Position numbers and translations under genes: made by a program
Shown: piece by piece, positions 48,749 through 60,002 of the stretch
Layout of the letters: every line of letters starts with the position of its first letter
Numbering within the stretch: the stretch's first letter is position 1
Assembly (NCBI GenBank): GCA_029204225.1
Contig: CM055096.1
Span: forward strand, 75,797,521 to 75,861,520
Source: Diphasiastrum complanatum
Lineage: Eukaryota; Streptophyta; Lycopodiopsida; Lycopodiales; Lycopodiaceae
Reading direction: 5' to 3'
DNA length: 64,000 nt
Notes under the pieces: generated by a model
Told to the model about the DNA's origin: nothing
The model's database searches: none
The model's input: the letters and a program-made list of their open reading frames with translations, nothing else

Positions 48749-49366
48749 ATGTCTGGAGCTAAGAAGCTTAAGCTTACGGGCACAGTAAAGTGGTTCAACA
48801 GCACCAAGGGGTATGGTTTCATCTGCCCTGATGATGGAAGTGAAGAGCTTTTTGTTCATCAAACCTCCATTCATGCAGAGGGTTTCAGGTCACTGAGGGA
48901 TGGCGAGTCTGTCGAGTATTTGGTTGATCAAGGAGATGATGGCAGAGCCAGAGCAATTGATGTAACTGGCCCCAAGGGAACTTATGTTCAAGGCTCTGTC
49001 CGCCGTGATGGATATGGCGGGGGTGGACGAGGTGGCGATGGATACGGGGGTGGTGGAAGAGGTGGTGGTGGTTATGGAGGGGCACCACCGCCGAGAGGCC
49101 GAGGCCGTGGGCCAAGAGGTGGCAGCACTGGCGGCTATGGAGGTGGCCGAAGTGGTGGTTATGGTGGCGGTGGTGGCGGTTATGGCGGTAATGGAGTTGG
49201 AGTTACTTGCTATAATTGTGGTGCAGCTGGCCATATATCGAGGGATTGCGATCAATATCCTTCTGGAAATACAAGGGGGGGTGGCGCAGGTGGAAATCGC
49301 AGTTGCTATAATTGTGGAGGAACTGGCCATCTTGCACGCGATTGTACAGCTGCAGCAAATGCATAG
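48749..49366 (+). CDS. CSP: Glycine-rich cold-shock-domain protein with two CCHC zinc knuckles
   Basis: The 205-residue protein is intact and intronless. The cold-shock domain spans residues ~9-75, with TGTVKWFN (10-17), the RNP1 motif KGYGFI (20-25) and the RNP2-like LFVHQ (34-38). A Gly-rich region with Arg (~88-150, GYGGGGRGG repeats) follows. Two retroviral-type knuckles close it: [14 protein letters not shown] (154-167) and [14 protein letters not shown] (186-199). This is the architecture and length of plant CSP2/GRP2-type proteins (about 200 residues), which bind single-stranded nucleic acid and act as RNA chaperones in nucleus and cytoplasm, often in cold response and development. I chose the ATG at 48749 because [17 protein letters not shown] fits the family start and A is at -3. 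The frame stays open 66 codons further up to 48551, probably untranslated. Confidence 0.95.
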   Translation: MSGAKKLKLTGTVKWFNSTKGYGFICPDDGSEELFVHQTSIHAEGFRSLRDGESVEYLVDQGDDGRARAIDVTGPKGTYVQGSVRRDGYGGGGRGGDGYGGGGRGGGGYGGAPPPRGRGRGPRGGSTGGYGGGRSGGYGGGGGGYGGNGVGVTCYNCGAAGHISRDCDQYPSGNTRGGGAGGNRSCYNCGGTGHLARDCTAAANA

Positions 49367-49460
49367 ATTGAAGTGTCGTTGTTGATTTCTTTTTTTTATT
49401 CTTACTAACAAAATTTGTTGTTCTACTTTATAAAATACTGTAAGCCAGGCGAATAATCTG
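49367..49460 (+). terminator. 3' UTR with polyadenylation-like signals
   Basis: After the TAG stop, T-rich sequence is followed by TATAAAATA (about 49429) and GAATAAT (about 49450), both plausible near-upstream polyadenylation elements. The exact cleavage site cannot be read from sequence alone. Confidence 0.4.
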
Positions 49461-51655
49461 GCCATGCTTCAAATTCTTGTTTCTAGATTGCTGTTATTGT
49501 TAATTGACAGTGTTTTTCTTGGTGTGCCTTAATCACCTGTGGCATGGTTGATGAATATTTTGAGAGATTTTTTTGATTTTGAGTCTTTGGGTTTTTAAAC
49601 CTACAGATGAAAAAGTTGAAACCTCACTTATTCTTTTAGAACTGTAACGAAACACCTGCTGAGGTAAGAATTCAACATTCAGCTGCATTAGATTGGTTAA
49701 ATTCCATTGATGGGATTGAGTTTTCTTTTTTCTTTTTGAGAAGGTTTGACATGTATCAAATTTTGGGTTGTATAACTGATTCATGGAATCATTTCGCTTT
49801 GAGAGCTTTTGGTGATGTGACAGTGGAAGCTTACAGTGATCCTTGTGCATGCACATATTTGTTGTTTGTTAACTTACTTACAGGCTTTCTTTGGCAGCAC
49901 ATAGCTTGTTTTATAACTTACTGCTTTGAAACTTGTATCAAATCAAGTTGTTTGCCACGTTACCGAAATGCTAAAATCAGAATATGCACCTGACGGTTGA
50001 AAAGGATAAAATTTAAATCCTAGCTTTTCTTGTATCTAATTCTGGTAAGGTAGGGTCTAGCCTTATTTGAGAAAGGAAATCTTCAATCTGCTAACCCAAA
50101 TTCTCACCATGATTACTACTAGATTCCTGGTTCTGGTGATAGTAATAACATTGTAGATTTATTTAAGGTATATTTTGTGTGTACAGGCTTAATGATCAAC
50201 TTTTGGAAAAGGGAACATCTAGGAGCCCACAGGCTTCACCTGGGATGTGGATGTAGAGAGTAAACTCCAATATCATGATGCTAGTGCAAAGCAATATTCC
50301 TGCAAAAAAATAAAAAAACCATCAGACAACCCAAAAATGTGTGCAAGGTACATTCTTTGTACTAGTGAATGGTTGATGATAGTGATGTATTATCCTAGCT
50401 CAGCAAATTAATCAATGTTCATCAAATTCATTGGGACCTTTTAGAATCCCTGTAGGATCTTTCTTTTAGCACACAGCTGTCTCTAGCACTAGTAGTTGTG
50501 GAATCTGTGACTTCCCAGTGAAGAAAGCTTGTTATATTTCTACAACTTTTGATGTCAAAATGTTGTGTAAAGAGCCACAAGCCGTATGAAGAAAATATTA
50601 GACTAAGGGGTCCGTGAGTAGATTTTGGACCATTGTCTATGATGGTTGGATCCTATGTCTATGATGATTGGATTTATTATTGACTTTTCTTACATTTGTT
50701 AATACAAATGATTATCTTGGGGATGTCGGGACTTCGAAGTAATGCACTGTCCATGCATGCAAGAGACTTGGAGAGCTTTTCTGCCTGCTCTTGAAGGGTA
50801 TAACCTAGCATAATCGGCTATACAAGAGCATCCAAAAAGACACGCAAATATTTATACTGGCTTTACAGAGTTGTGACAATAAAGAACTAGGTGATTGATA
50901 AATCATGAGAAGCTTGGCCTAAACCTTGGCAGATTATTCAAGTCTCAAATATCCATTTGTTGCCTTTTTAGCACATGCTACTCAACTCTCAATACTCCTC
51001 CTCCACACCCTTCATTCCCCTCTCCCTTGTCGCTCCCCTCCCCCTCCACAAATTTCAAAACAAGCCATGTGAGCAAATACAAATCAAATTATAATACCTA
51101 AGCTAGAATGGTACACACATTGCAAAATAGACCACCTCATCTATGTAATTTTTTATTTTCATACTGAGAGATTAAATGATACATTACTTTCAAAACATGC
51201 CCTCACATGTGTACACATCTTGAATTTGAGATGATGACATTTTGCTAATGCTATGACGTTATAGACATAGTGCAAGACGCCTTGAGTCAGAATGTCCACA
51301 TTGAATTGAACTAATGAGATTCATGACATTGTGGTCTAAAACACACATGTTTGGACTGTCAATTGAGGTTGCAACAAAAAATCACATTGACAAAAGTACA
51401 AGGACACTTGAAACATTGTGGAGCCAGCAACCAAAAGCTTCACCCCTGAGCCATGAACTGTGTGTACTCGATGAGGACGAGGAGGCGGTGACCAAAGTCT
51501 AAAAGCCAAAAATGAGGAGATCGAGCCTCTACTAGGAAATTATATATGCCCTAGGAGTTCCTATGCATGTACCCATGCAACCCTACTACGTGCCATACTT
51601 AACTCGAGTTATAATTGATGTCCTTCATCATGCGTCTAACCATCACACACCATGT
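49461..51655. other. Gene-free flank of the CSP gene
   Basis: No protein domain, RNA gene or LTR signature identified; the short open frames carry no motif. Confidence 0.5.
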
Positions 51656-51775
51656 TCACGTCCTAATTTGGAGTACCCTAGGTCTCACGTTATTAATCAC
51701 AATGCTATCTTCACAGTCACAAGTATCATCCGTTGTTGAAGAATCATCATCTTCTTTTTGAATTGCTAGGGAAAT
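51656..51775 (-). pseudogene. Small gypsy H-type pol fragment
   Basis: 51714-51770 is nearly identical to 17149-17206 (CACAAGTAT-ATCCGTTGTTGA and CATCATCTTCTTTTTGAA), part of the gypsy H linker. Minus-strand translation gives QKEDDDSSTTDD. Confidence 0.7.
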
Positions 51776-52982
51776 GTGATGAATGTAGGTCCGACGGGTC
51801 GAACAATCGGATCGAAACAATCCTACTACTGCTCGAAGGCAGTGGTCGACTAATTCCCTCGGTGCCTGCACTACAACAATAGTCGGTGAACACAAAAGTA
51901 ATGTACAACTTAATTGCACAGTTGTTTGCGAAGCAGAAGAGGAAACAATCAAACAAAGCAGTAAGAAAGTCAATCATGAAGACGAAGTAGCTTAAGCACA
52001 CAATTTTGACATGAACTCTGAACGCAATAAAAGAAAATGATTGATTCAATTAATGCATAGAAATACAAGTCAAATTGATGCTATGAGCACAAGACAATAG
52101 CAGGTGAAACCGTGTGCTCAAGAATCTAGCGCTGTTCTTGAAAAGTTATAAGCTTATTACTGACAATTAGTTCGAAGGAAAGAATCCAATTTACATTTGT
52201 ACAGATCGTGTACAAAGAAGATGGCGTGCAGCCATTGTGCTGTCTGGAGAAGATTGTGGCTGCTGCTATCATTATCCAAATCGTTGGACAATACATGAAG
52301 TGGGCGTTAGAGGGCTTCGACTATTCAGAGTCGAGCGAGTCGCTGCCGTGAACAATTAATTTGGGGTAGTCGATAAGTCGGACAAGTCGGGTATGTCGGT
52401 TGAGTCGATAATAAGTTGGACTCACTGATAAGTTCGACAAGTCGGGTGCCATTCTCTTGTCTGTCTTCGGTAATAAAGTATTTCTGTAGACAATGCATGT
52501 AAAATTGCAGCGATGTGAATGGAACTAGATTATTATGGGATTTAGGAGAGTAGAGGAGATAAATCCAAGCGTGACCCAAGCCACTTTGACCTAGTCAAAC
52601 GGCCAAGTGTCGTACCTTGTCGTGATTTGCATGCCAGAGCACAACTAATGCCATTTTACATAAAAAACTAAAACCTAAAAAACCTGGCACCTAGGCTGGT
52701 TTGGTCTACTTACATCAAATAATTACAATAGATAGCTTAGTGAGCCGACAAGAAACAAATGACAATGTCTTTATTCACATGTTGTCCATTCAAGAGCGGT
52801 CCATTTCATTCAGAGAAGACTTCAAATTCTCTAATTGCGTTGGGTATTACTGGTTTTAGCATATTTAATGCTAATTGTGGAGCATCACTCTCATTCTCAT
52901 AAGGTACAAATAAACCCAAGAGAATGAGCTGGGTCTCAAATCTAGGGTAGAAATAATTCAAAATGGCTCTTCAGAGGACACA
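51776..52982. other. Unassigned stretch with GTCG repeat
   Basis: No domain found. 52320-52450 contains GTCG every 9-11 bases (GTCGATAAGTCGGACAAGTCG and on), a relative of 45480-45690. The stretch may be a diverged gypsy LTR. Confidence 0.4.
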
Positions 52983-53972
52983 GTGTAGGGTCGACGATCT
53001 CGCGTAGTAGTATCCCTACCACTACTCTCTGCAAAAAGTACAAAAAGGACCAAGAGTGGATCCTAATCTGATTCTCAAGAGGGATTGGTTGTCAGATTAC
53101 TTGATCTATCAATTTACTTCAGATTAAGATCAATCTAGATCAATTCTAGACACAAAATCCTAACAAGAATAATCATTAATTGAAGGTAAGTGTAATTTAT
53201 GGTTTCACACGTGTGAAACACTGTCTGAGTACGGACTCCAACCTGAAAATCAAGTACACATTGATAGAACCTCAAAGCAATCAAAACAAATGTAGACAAA
53301 TGGAGAGAATCACTCAAAATTGCTTCCAAAACCAAGATTGGTGTCTCACATTGATTATGGCCAAATGTGGCTCTATATATACAATAAGTGAGAGCTCGTG
53401 ATACTGATCATCCCTTTGATCCCACATGTGTGAAGGTGCTTTGTCATATGATGATTCATCATGCAAAACTGACACTTGGACAAAACCTTCTATTTTGAGC
53501 ACTTTTGGCCCATTTTCCTTCTATATGGAGATCTATTTGAAAATCTTCTAGAAGTCAAAATTCGTCTACTTCAGCTTATTCCACACATGTGAGCTGTCCT
53601 CTACACATGGGATGTGACACCTAACCAAAGGATGTGCCTCATGCAAGAAGTAGACTGATGCCATGTGTCATATGTCTAGAAAACTAGTTTTTGGCCTTTT
53701 TAGCCACTAGAACTTGAATTAAATCATATGTACAACCTATATGATTATGGTACATGACAAGTACACTATTTTCACACGTGGGAAAAGGCTCCAGACATGT
53801 GTGTTTATCTATATACAAGATTTTTGGCCTCTACCAAGCTTATTTTTGCATTTTTCACAACTCTCACTAACCCTACTCCCCTAAACTAGCATTCCACATG
53901 ATTTGTAGTGAAAGAGAGGAGAGAAAGAGAGAGTTAGATGAATAGAAGGAGCATAGAAGATAGAGAAATAGA
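52983..53972 (-). mobile_element. Gypsy L/H-type LTR fragment, split by a solo LTR
   Basis: The left piece (52983-53029) matches the LTR end GATCGTCGACCCTATAG. The right piece (53860-53972) matches 28915-29020 inverted (CTAGTTTAGGGGAGTAGG, TCACTACAAATCATG). The family-C solo LTR lies between them. The fragment abuts copia P pol at about 53972. Confidence 0.8.
53030..53859 (-). mobile_element. Solo LTR, copia family C, with target duplication
   Basis: An 830-bp LTR. On the minus strand it runs from TGTGAAAAATGC (53859) to GTACTTTTTGCA (53030). ACTCTC occurs directly on both sides (53024-53029 and 53860-53865), consistent with insertion followed by LTR-LTR recombination. It matches the LTR of copia I (22354-22924) and fragments at 35616 and 38282. 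It contains a CACACGTGTG box at 53206-53215 and a CCGTACT block. Confidence 0.88.
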
Positions 53973-54495
53973 GAACGTCCTCCACAGACTTGGGACGTCT
54001 GAAGGCCCGATTGGTAGATATAGAACGCGATCTCGTATGATGAGGTTTGTCCTTCTCCTTGACTCTGGCTGGGGCCCGTATCTGCTCATCATCCGAACTA
54101 TCGTTGGGTCTATTTGGAGTTTAAACTTCAGCTTCTGAATGTTCGGGATCCACTCCCTCTATCAGTGTAGGTAGGTCATAGTACTGTCTATAGAGGACTT
54201 CATAAGTGACTAGATCTTCTTCAACCATTGTCCTTGTCTCGTCGAATCTGACGTCTCTGATAGTCTTGACCTCATTAGTTTCTGGTATGTATACTCTATA
54301 ATATGCAGAGTGTACATTATATCCAACCAAGAAATCTTGTTCAACTTTTTCGTCTAGCTTGTTCCTATTCTTATCTAGTATGTGTGCATAAGCTACACAT
54401 CTAAATATTCGAATATGGGCTAGATTCGGCTTGCTTCTCCAACCTTGTCCTCTAACTGCAAGAGCCTGATCATAGCTCCTGTTACGATGATTCAA
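53973..54495 (-). pseudogene. Copia P gag tail fused to integrase C-terminal region
   Basis: Minus strand. SYDQALAVRGQGW is a gag-type piece, then KPNLAHIRIFRCVAYAHILD and the closing integrase segment VEQDFLVGYNVHSAYYRVYIPE. The interior of gag-pol was removed by an in-frame deletion near 54440. The frame runs on as an acidic/basic pol spacer to about 53975, where a gypsy LTR fragment begins. Confidence 0.8.
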
Positions 54496-54519
54496 GTTCT
54501 CTTGACATTACTCTTCTTG

Positions 54520-55053
54520 CTAAAGCAATCCACCTAGTTCTTCATAGGTTGGAAGATTTTCTTTTGTGGCTATACTCATCACAAACATCTGATGTGACTC
54601 ACTCAGACTATTCAATGTCAATTGCACGATCTCATGATCTTGTATTCGCTCTCCAACTGCTGCTAATTGGTCACAGATCTCTTTGATCTTCAGTATGTGA
54701 TAAGCAATAGTTGCACCATCATCCATCCGCAATGTATGCAACTTCATCTTCAGAAATAGTATTCGAGATGTATTTGTCGTTTCAAACAATGCCTTCAATG
54801 TATCCCATGCTTCTTTTGGTCCTTCTGAATCTGAAATATAGGGAATAATTGCATATCAGTGGGCTTTCTGTTTTCTCCTATCAAATGTCCACTGATCTTC
54901 TTCAATCATTGCTCTTGTCTCTTCACCTGTCACGATCTCCCATAGCTCCTTTTCCATCAAAACGTTCTTTAGTTTGAATTTCCAAACTGCATAGTTGCCG
55001 GCACCTTCCAATTTGCTTGACTCATTAAGGACACTCTCGCTTAGAGTTGCCAT
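54520..55053 (-). pseudogene. Copia P gag N-terminus
   Basis: Minus strand from the ATG at 55053: SSKLEGAGNYAVWKFKLKNV, MEKELWEIVTGEE, an in-frame stop at about 54857, then AWDTLKALFETTNTSRIL and IKEICDQLAAVGERIQDHEI. This is a UBN2-type copia gag, from a different family than copia B/E. The start lies about 950 bases after the primer-binding site, with a tandem repeat between. Confidence 0.85.
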
Positions 55054-55130
55054 TACTGGATAGATGAGTCTAGATCACAAAATTTATCACACCACAGAAC
55101 CGTAAATTTTTTTTTTGATTGGACACCTCA

Positions 55131-55376
55131 TATCGGTACTACACGCGGGTGCACGACTGCTCGAGATTCTCTTTAGCTCGCGCGCGTCGATCTGATATTG
55201 GTATAGGTATGCGATATCAGTATGACGCACGGATGTACGACTGCTCAGTATTTTCTTTACTTTTGACGCGTGCATCCGATATTGGTACGGATATGCTATA
55301 TCTGTACGATGCGTGGATGTACGACTGTTTAGGATCTTTCCTACCTCTGGCGCGTCGATCCGATATTGGTACGGAA
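55131..55376. repeat. 84-bp tandem repeat, three copies, in copia P leader
   Basis: Copies start at 55131, 55215 and 55299 with TATCGGTAC/TATCAGTAT/TATCTGTAC and share GTACGACTG and GATATTGGTA blocks. Because 84 is divisible by three, the plus-strand frame 55119-55478 reads as three 28-residue repeats (YDARMYDC...RRSDIG type). The strand is antisense to the element. Confidence 0.9.
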
Positions 55377-56005
55377 AAGATGAAAACTAGAGAGAATATC
55401 AGAACTTTCAGAGGGAATATTCTAGATTCTCCACTTCGGCACGGCGGCTACGCCGCTTCCTCTTTGCAAAGATTTTAAAATGTGTGATCGTTCAAAAGAT
55501 CAAGATCAGTAATGTGAAAAGTATGAAGCCTCCTAACTCTGAATGGCAGTACTAGACACTGTCTAGTGTGATTTGCGGTACTCCAAACAGACAAATGAGA
55601 GATTTCTTGGCAAACCTCTCACACAAATAGCACTTTCCACAACAACTCAGAAGTATTGTAAGAATATCCCCCACTCAACAGATTTTCAATTTGTTTGATA
55701 CTACCTTGGCCTTTTTGATGCCTCCAAGACTGTGCTTTTTTATAACAACTAGGAAGTGTTGTAAAAATCTCCCTACTCAACAGATTTTCAATCTATCTGA
55801 TGTTGCCCTGGCCTTTCTGATGCCTTCGGGGCTGTGTCTTCGTTCCCCACTGATGATTCTGATCTCCAAACCTACAAAATACACCAAAGAAGGATTTCTT
55901 TCAACGTTTTTGTCTCTCCAAGCTTTCACCTCCCATGAAGGACTTTCTCACTTCATTGCGGAGCCCGTGACAAGCTGTATCCACTGATCAGATATGCAGG
56001 ACTAT

Positions 56006-56021
56006 CGCTTCTTTGATACCA
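56006..56021 (-). other. Primer-binding site of copia P
   Basis: Minus strand TGGTATCAAAGAAGCG directly follows the LTR end GTTGACA, close to the copia consensus TGGTATCAGAGC. Confidence 0.85.
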
Positions 56022-56284
56022 TGTCAACAATCAGATATGCAACATCAAGCATTCACCATAAGCATTCACCACAAGAAGGCGGAAGAAGAACACACACAAT
56101 CACACTATCACTCTACAACACACTGAATGTAAAATGTACAAACAAACCTTGAATTCCTGATAGAGAGAGAAGACCTACGAGTAGACTAATAGACTACCCT
56201 ACGACTAATGATAGCTGGTCACAGTTGTCAACATTAATGTATGTCGTAAACAGTAACAATGAAGTTTATCATTGATTTCTAACA
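56022..56284 (-). mobile_element. 5' LTR of copia P
   Basis: Minus strand TGTTAGAAATCAATGATAAACTT (56284) to TGTTGACA (56022), 263 bp. Homologous to LTR D (7940-8178). It contains a GTGATAGTGTGATTGTGTG stretch. The 3' LTR of this element was not found. Confidence 0.9.
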
Positions 56285-57035
56285 ATCCACAACAAGTTTG
56301 AAGCTCTCGACGAGTTCACAGAGTATGTGAACTGGGCTGAGAAGTGGACCAGAAGGAAAGTCAAGCTTTGACGGTTGATCCAAAAATGAGTGACCATGAA
56401 GATGTACGATCTTTATTGGACAAAGGTAAAGGAAAGATTAGAGATGATCTTCAAGTCAGATCTCTAGGAAGTCACCGCCCTCTCGCAGGACTTTTGCCAC
56501 AAAATCTAAATGCAAAACCAAGATTAATCCCTTTGAACAAAAGAAAGCTAATGAAGTTCAACAAGACATACCGGATCATTTCAAACACTATACTCTGGAT
56601 GATGTTGTGATTGTGTTACCAAACACTCATCGTGAACCTAAGGATCAAATGCTAGAAGCACAAGAACTTTACGATGGACCAACTAGGATGCAACCTATGA
56701 ATCTAGCTAAAGCAGGTGCAGATGAGAAAATAGTTCAAGTTGGAGCACAACTTTCAACAGACCAGTTACAGGCGTTGAGAAAGCTGTTGATCAAGTATCA
56801 AGATTGTTTTGCTTGGACTTACAAGGACTTAAAAAAAATTTCTACTTTAGTGGTTGCTGAGCATACTATTCTACTTAAACCTGATACAGTCCCAAAAGTC
56901 ACCAAATTTCATTGATGAAATCCAAACATTACAGATCTTATAAAGATGGAGTTGTAGAGATTAATGGAAGCTAATTTCATTTATGAGATCGAGCATGCAG
57001 AATGGGTTTCACCAATTGTCATCGTTTCCTAATTG
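56285..57035 (+). pseudogene. Gypsy Q RT N-terminal region
   Basis: Contains HYTLDDVVIVLPN, YDGPTRMQPMNLAKAGADEK and VQVGAQLSTDQLQALRKLL, then YQDCFAWTYKDLK and EIEHAEWVSPIVIVS. Collinear with gypsy L (33540-34000), gypsy H and J, and closest in wording to gypsy H. Stops and a shift at about 56600 and 56913 break it. No catalytic core follows. Confidence 0.8.
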
Positions 57036-57828
57036 AAGTAAATAAATCTAACCTGGCAAGCCATAGGACTGTTGCCCTGAACAAGACACTACAAAATAGT
57101 ATTTCTATCACAACATATGTCAAAAATGCCACCAATTAATTCTCTTAAGATCTGAAAGTCATCTGACAACACTAAGTAGATGAATGATAGGTGTTGAAAT
57201 AGGTTAGAAAAAATGCCAAACTGAGATGCCAATTGGGGCATGTAGTGGAAAACAATAATCAAGTGCCAAGAGAATGCCAAATCTTCTTAGAATAAAGACT
57301 CTTACTTTGATAACTTGGCGATGAAAGGATGAAACAAACATAAACCAGATATGTGGGGTGGGGTTTACATATAGAACCATAACTTTAAAATCTATTTACC
57401 CTTGTTGCTGCAAACATAATAACTAATAGAATTATGGTGAATGCCTTATTTTTTACGAGCAAAGGCAATACTTGAAACTATCTAGGGTATTTAAGAAAAT
57501 TTCAAATAGGATCAGCTTTTTTGTTAATAGTGTCGGAAACTATTGGAGGACCACACCCTTATGCATAGTTAAAGTATAGCCATTGGTTCATTCATTTGAT
57601 ATCTTGGTCCTTGCAGCTCGGTGAAAGGCGCATGTTCCTATGATGGTTCATAAGGCACCCAAATCTCTAGTTTAGGTAAAGCCATTCATTTATTAAGCTC
57701 GTCATAATGGTTTACTGCGACTTCAAGAACCTGTGATGCTCATTGATTAACTTTTTCAAATTTGAAAATGAGATTGTGTCCCTTGTTTTAACTAGCGAGA
57801 TAATAAATCGTAGAATCTCAGGTACGCC
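57036..57828. other. No feature seen
   Basis: No domain, LTR end or repeat identified between gypsy Q and the spliced locus. The promoter of that locus, if any, would lie here; no clear TATA box was found. Confidence 0.4.
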
Positions 57829-60002
57829 ATGGATGAAGAAGAGTGTCTATTTTCTTTTTGGTCTATCAGTTGATGTTTGCGGAGATGTCTCGGTTTTCAT
57901 CTACACATTGTTCTCCCTACCGAGAATGCTCCGATAGCTAAAAGAGGAGTAGTGAAAGAATCCACAGTTTCTCCTCTTGATATGATCGCTTACAGAATCA
58001 ACCAAAGAAAGAACTACGACATGTCGATTGACGGAAGTTTGTATCCATTGGATCTGAGCTCGCTGCACGCCCCACAATTCCAATCCATCACACAATTAAT
58101 AAAGTTTTTGTGTGATGGAGAAAATAGTTTACTGGGTTATTGTGAAAGATTGAGGACTTACTCGGTTCAGAAAATACAGAGTCTAGAATGTATGTTAAAT
58201 GGTTTTCTTGTTGACTATAGAGAAAAAGAGACTGCATTATTACAAACAAAAGAAGATAATTCACGTTTACATAATACTATGTTAAATTTGAATGCAAGTA
58301 ACGATCAACTCCGACAAGTTGTTCAGACATTACATATATCAAATGACAAGTTAAAAGAAGAAACTCGCATACTAGATAAGAAATAAAAAAAAACAAGCGA
58401 AAAAGAATTCTGAAGGACATTGATGAGCTTTCGCTAAATGGAGGCCAACGGAGAAAAAAGATTCAAGCATTCAAGTAAGGATTTGATTTGAATCATTTCA
58501 TTTTTGTTTTGTGAAGTAGCATGACATTTATTATGTGGCCTTTTTGGGTTTGTTAATTTTCATAATCATTTGTAGATCAGCATTGTTTGCAAATGAGCAT
58601 CTGAGTGACAATGACATGATCGGAAAATCATTGAGTTCGGTATTGACAACCAAGTCCACAAAGTCTTTATTGAACAATAATCGATATTCTCGAATCAAGT
58701 CCAAAGTCACTGCATGTTTTCGGGTAGAAAAAGACTGTTATTCATGTGCAATTTCTTTTGGTAATTGTTTTGAATATATAAAAACTTGTGATTCCATATG
58801 TTGGACAGGTTATCAAAGTGGATCACGATGTTCTTTCTTGGGTTTTTAGCAGAACAAGTTATCCAGATATCATAAAGGATCATATGGATGGCAAAGTACT
58901 TAGTATTCCTGAAAGAGGTGAATGTTTTGTGGAATGGCATTTAGCTGGAGACTTGAAGTCATTGAAATGTATGTTCAATCTATCTCATGGAGCATATTCA
59001 AAACATCCATGTCTATATTGTATGAAATCATCAAATGATATTTCAAGGAGCACAAGAGTTTCAAGAGATATTGAAGATCCCAACTGGAAACCAGTACTAC
59101 CAATTCCTTTACAGAATGTTCATATTTGCACACTTTATGGAGAGGTGAGGATCATAGAGAAATTAGTATACCTTTATATTTTGTTTGCATGGAATACTAA
59201 GCCAGAGTCAGCATCAAAACAAGCAATAGCTCGATTAGAGGAAGTTTTGTCAAAAGCGGGCCTTCATAAAAGACATGTTAAAATATAAAAAGATGAAAAG
59301 CTTTCGAGAAAAATAGAAAATGTACCCAGTAAACCTAGCATAGGAGGAGTCAAAGCTCGTCAATTGTTATCAAATCATTCTAAAGAGTCATCTAAGATCC
59401 AATACTAGATTTGGAAAGATGTTATTTCTGCAACACAAGACTTTGAAGATAAAGGAACAACAAGGGCAAAGAAGGTTGAAGTTTGGAAAAAACTCGATAA
59501 TATGGTTGAAGTGCTTAGAAAAGACACAATTTCATATGCAGATGCACTCCTATTGGAGAAAATAGCAATAGAGTTTGTAGATGCAGTTAGGGTGGCTTGG
59601 GGCTCAGATCACATCACTCACTACATGGTAGGATACATTTGAACAATGTCTTACAATTTTATAATTTTAGTATAACTTGCTTGATAGATTGTAAATGCAT
59701 ATTTTTCTAACCAAAGCATAAATCTTTGATATTGCAATACACACTAAGGCATCATGCATCATTTTTTTGCAAAAAAGTATGGCAGTTTGAGTATATGGTC
59801 CTCACAAGGAATGGAGAAATCACATTGGCAGGCAAGAGCAGCATTTCATCCAAATACACAACATGGCAGAACATCCTCAAAAAATAGTCACATCATTCAG
59901 CTATTCCAATGGTTTTATAGATGGGCTCAAGTTCAATACACAACAAGATCAACTGAATATCAAAGATTCAAAAAAGCATGTAAATTTATAAGCCAAAACT
60001 AG
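57829..60002 (+). pseudogene. Spliced transposase-like gene of unknown family, four exons, partly decayed
   Basis: Exon 1 ends at 58474, exon 2 is 58576-58723, exon 3 is 58809-59627 and exon 4 about 59749-60002. The first two introns (101 and 85 bp) have GT/AG ends and keep the frame exactly. Exon 1 has a coiled coil (REKETALLQTKEDNSRLHNT onward, ~58210-58380) and a basic end (NKRKRILKDIDEL). Exon 3 carries HLAGDLKSLKCMFN followed by HPCLYC, an Asp plus CxxC arrangement like that of several DDE transposases (for example CACTA). Exon 4 has IWSSQGMEKSHWQAR, whose Glu could be the third catalytic residue. Both roles are inference. Damage: a shift in an A-run near 58390, TAA at 59286, TAG at 59406, and intron 3 one base out of frame. 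It may be a degenerate DNA transposon or a dying domesticated gene. The start (57829, in CCATGG context) is uncertain; a TGA lies 14 codons in. Confidence 0.55.

Noticed and set aside
48890-49465. 191-codon minus-strand frame and other frames over the CSP gene
   Set aside because: They are antisense or off-frame shadows of the Gly-rich coding sequence; the translations are low-complexity Ser/Thr/Ala or Val/Met runs.
55119-55478. Real 119-codon repeat protein on the plus strand
   Set aside because: It lies antisense in the leader of copia P. The openness follows from a tandem unit length divisible by three. Kept as a finding, not as a gene.
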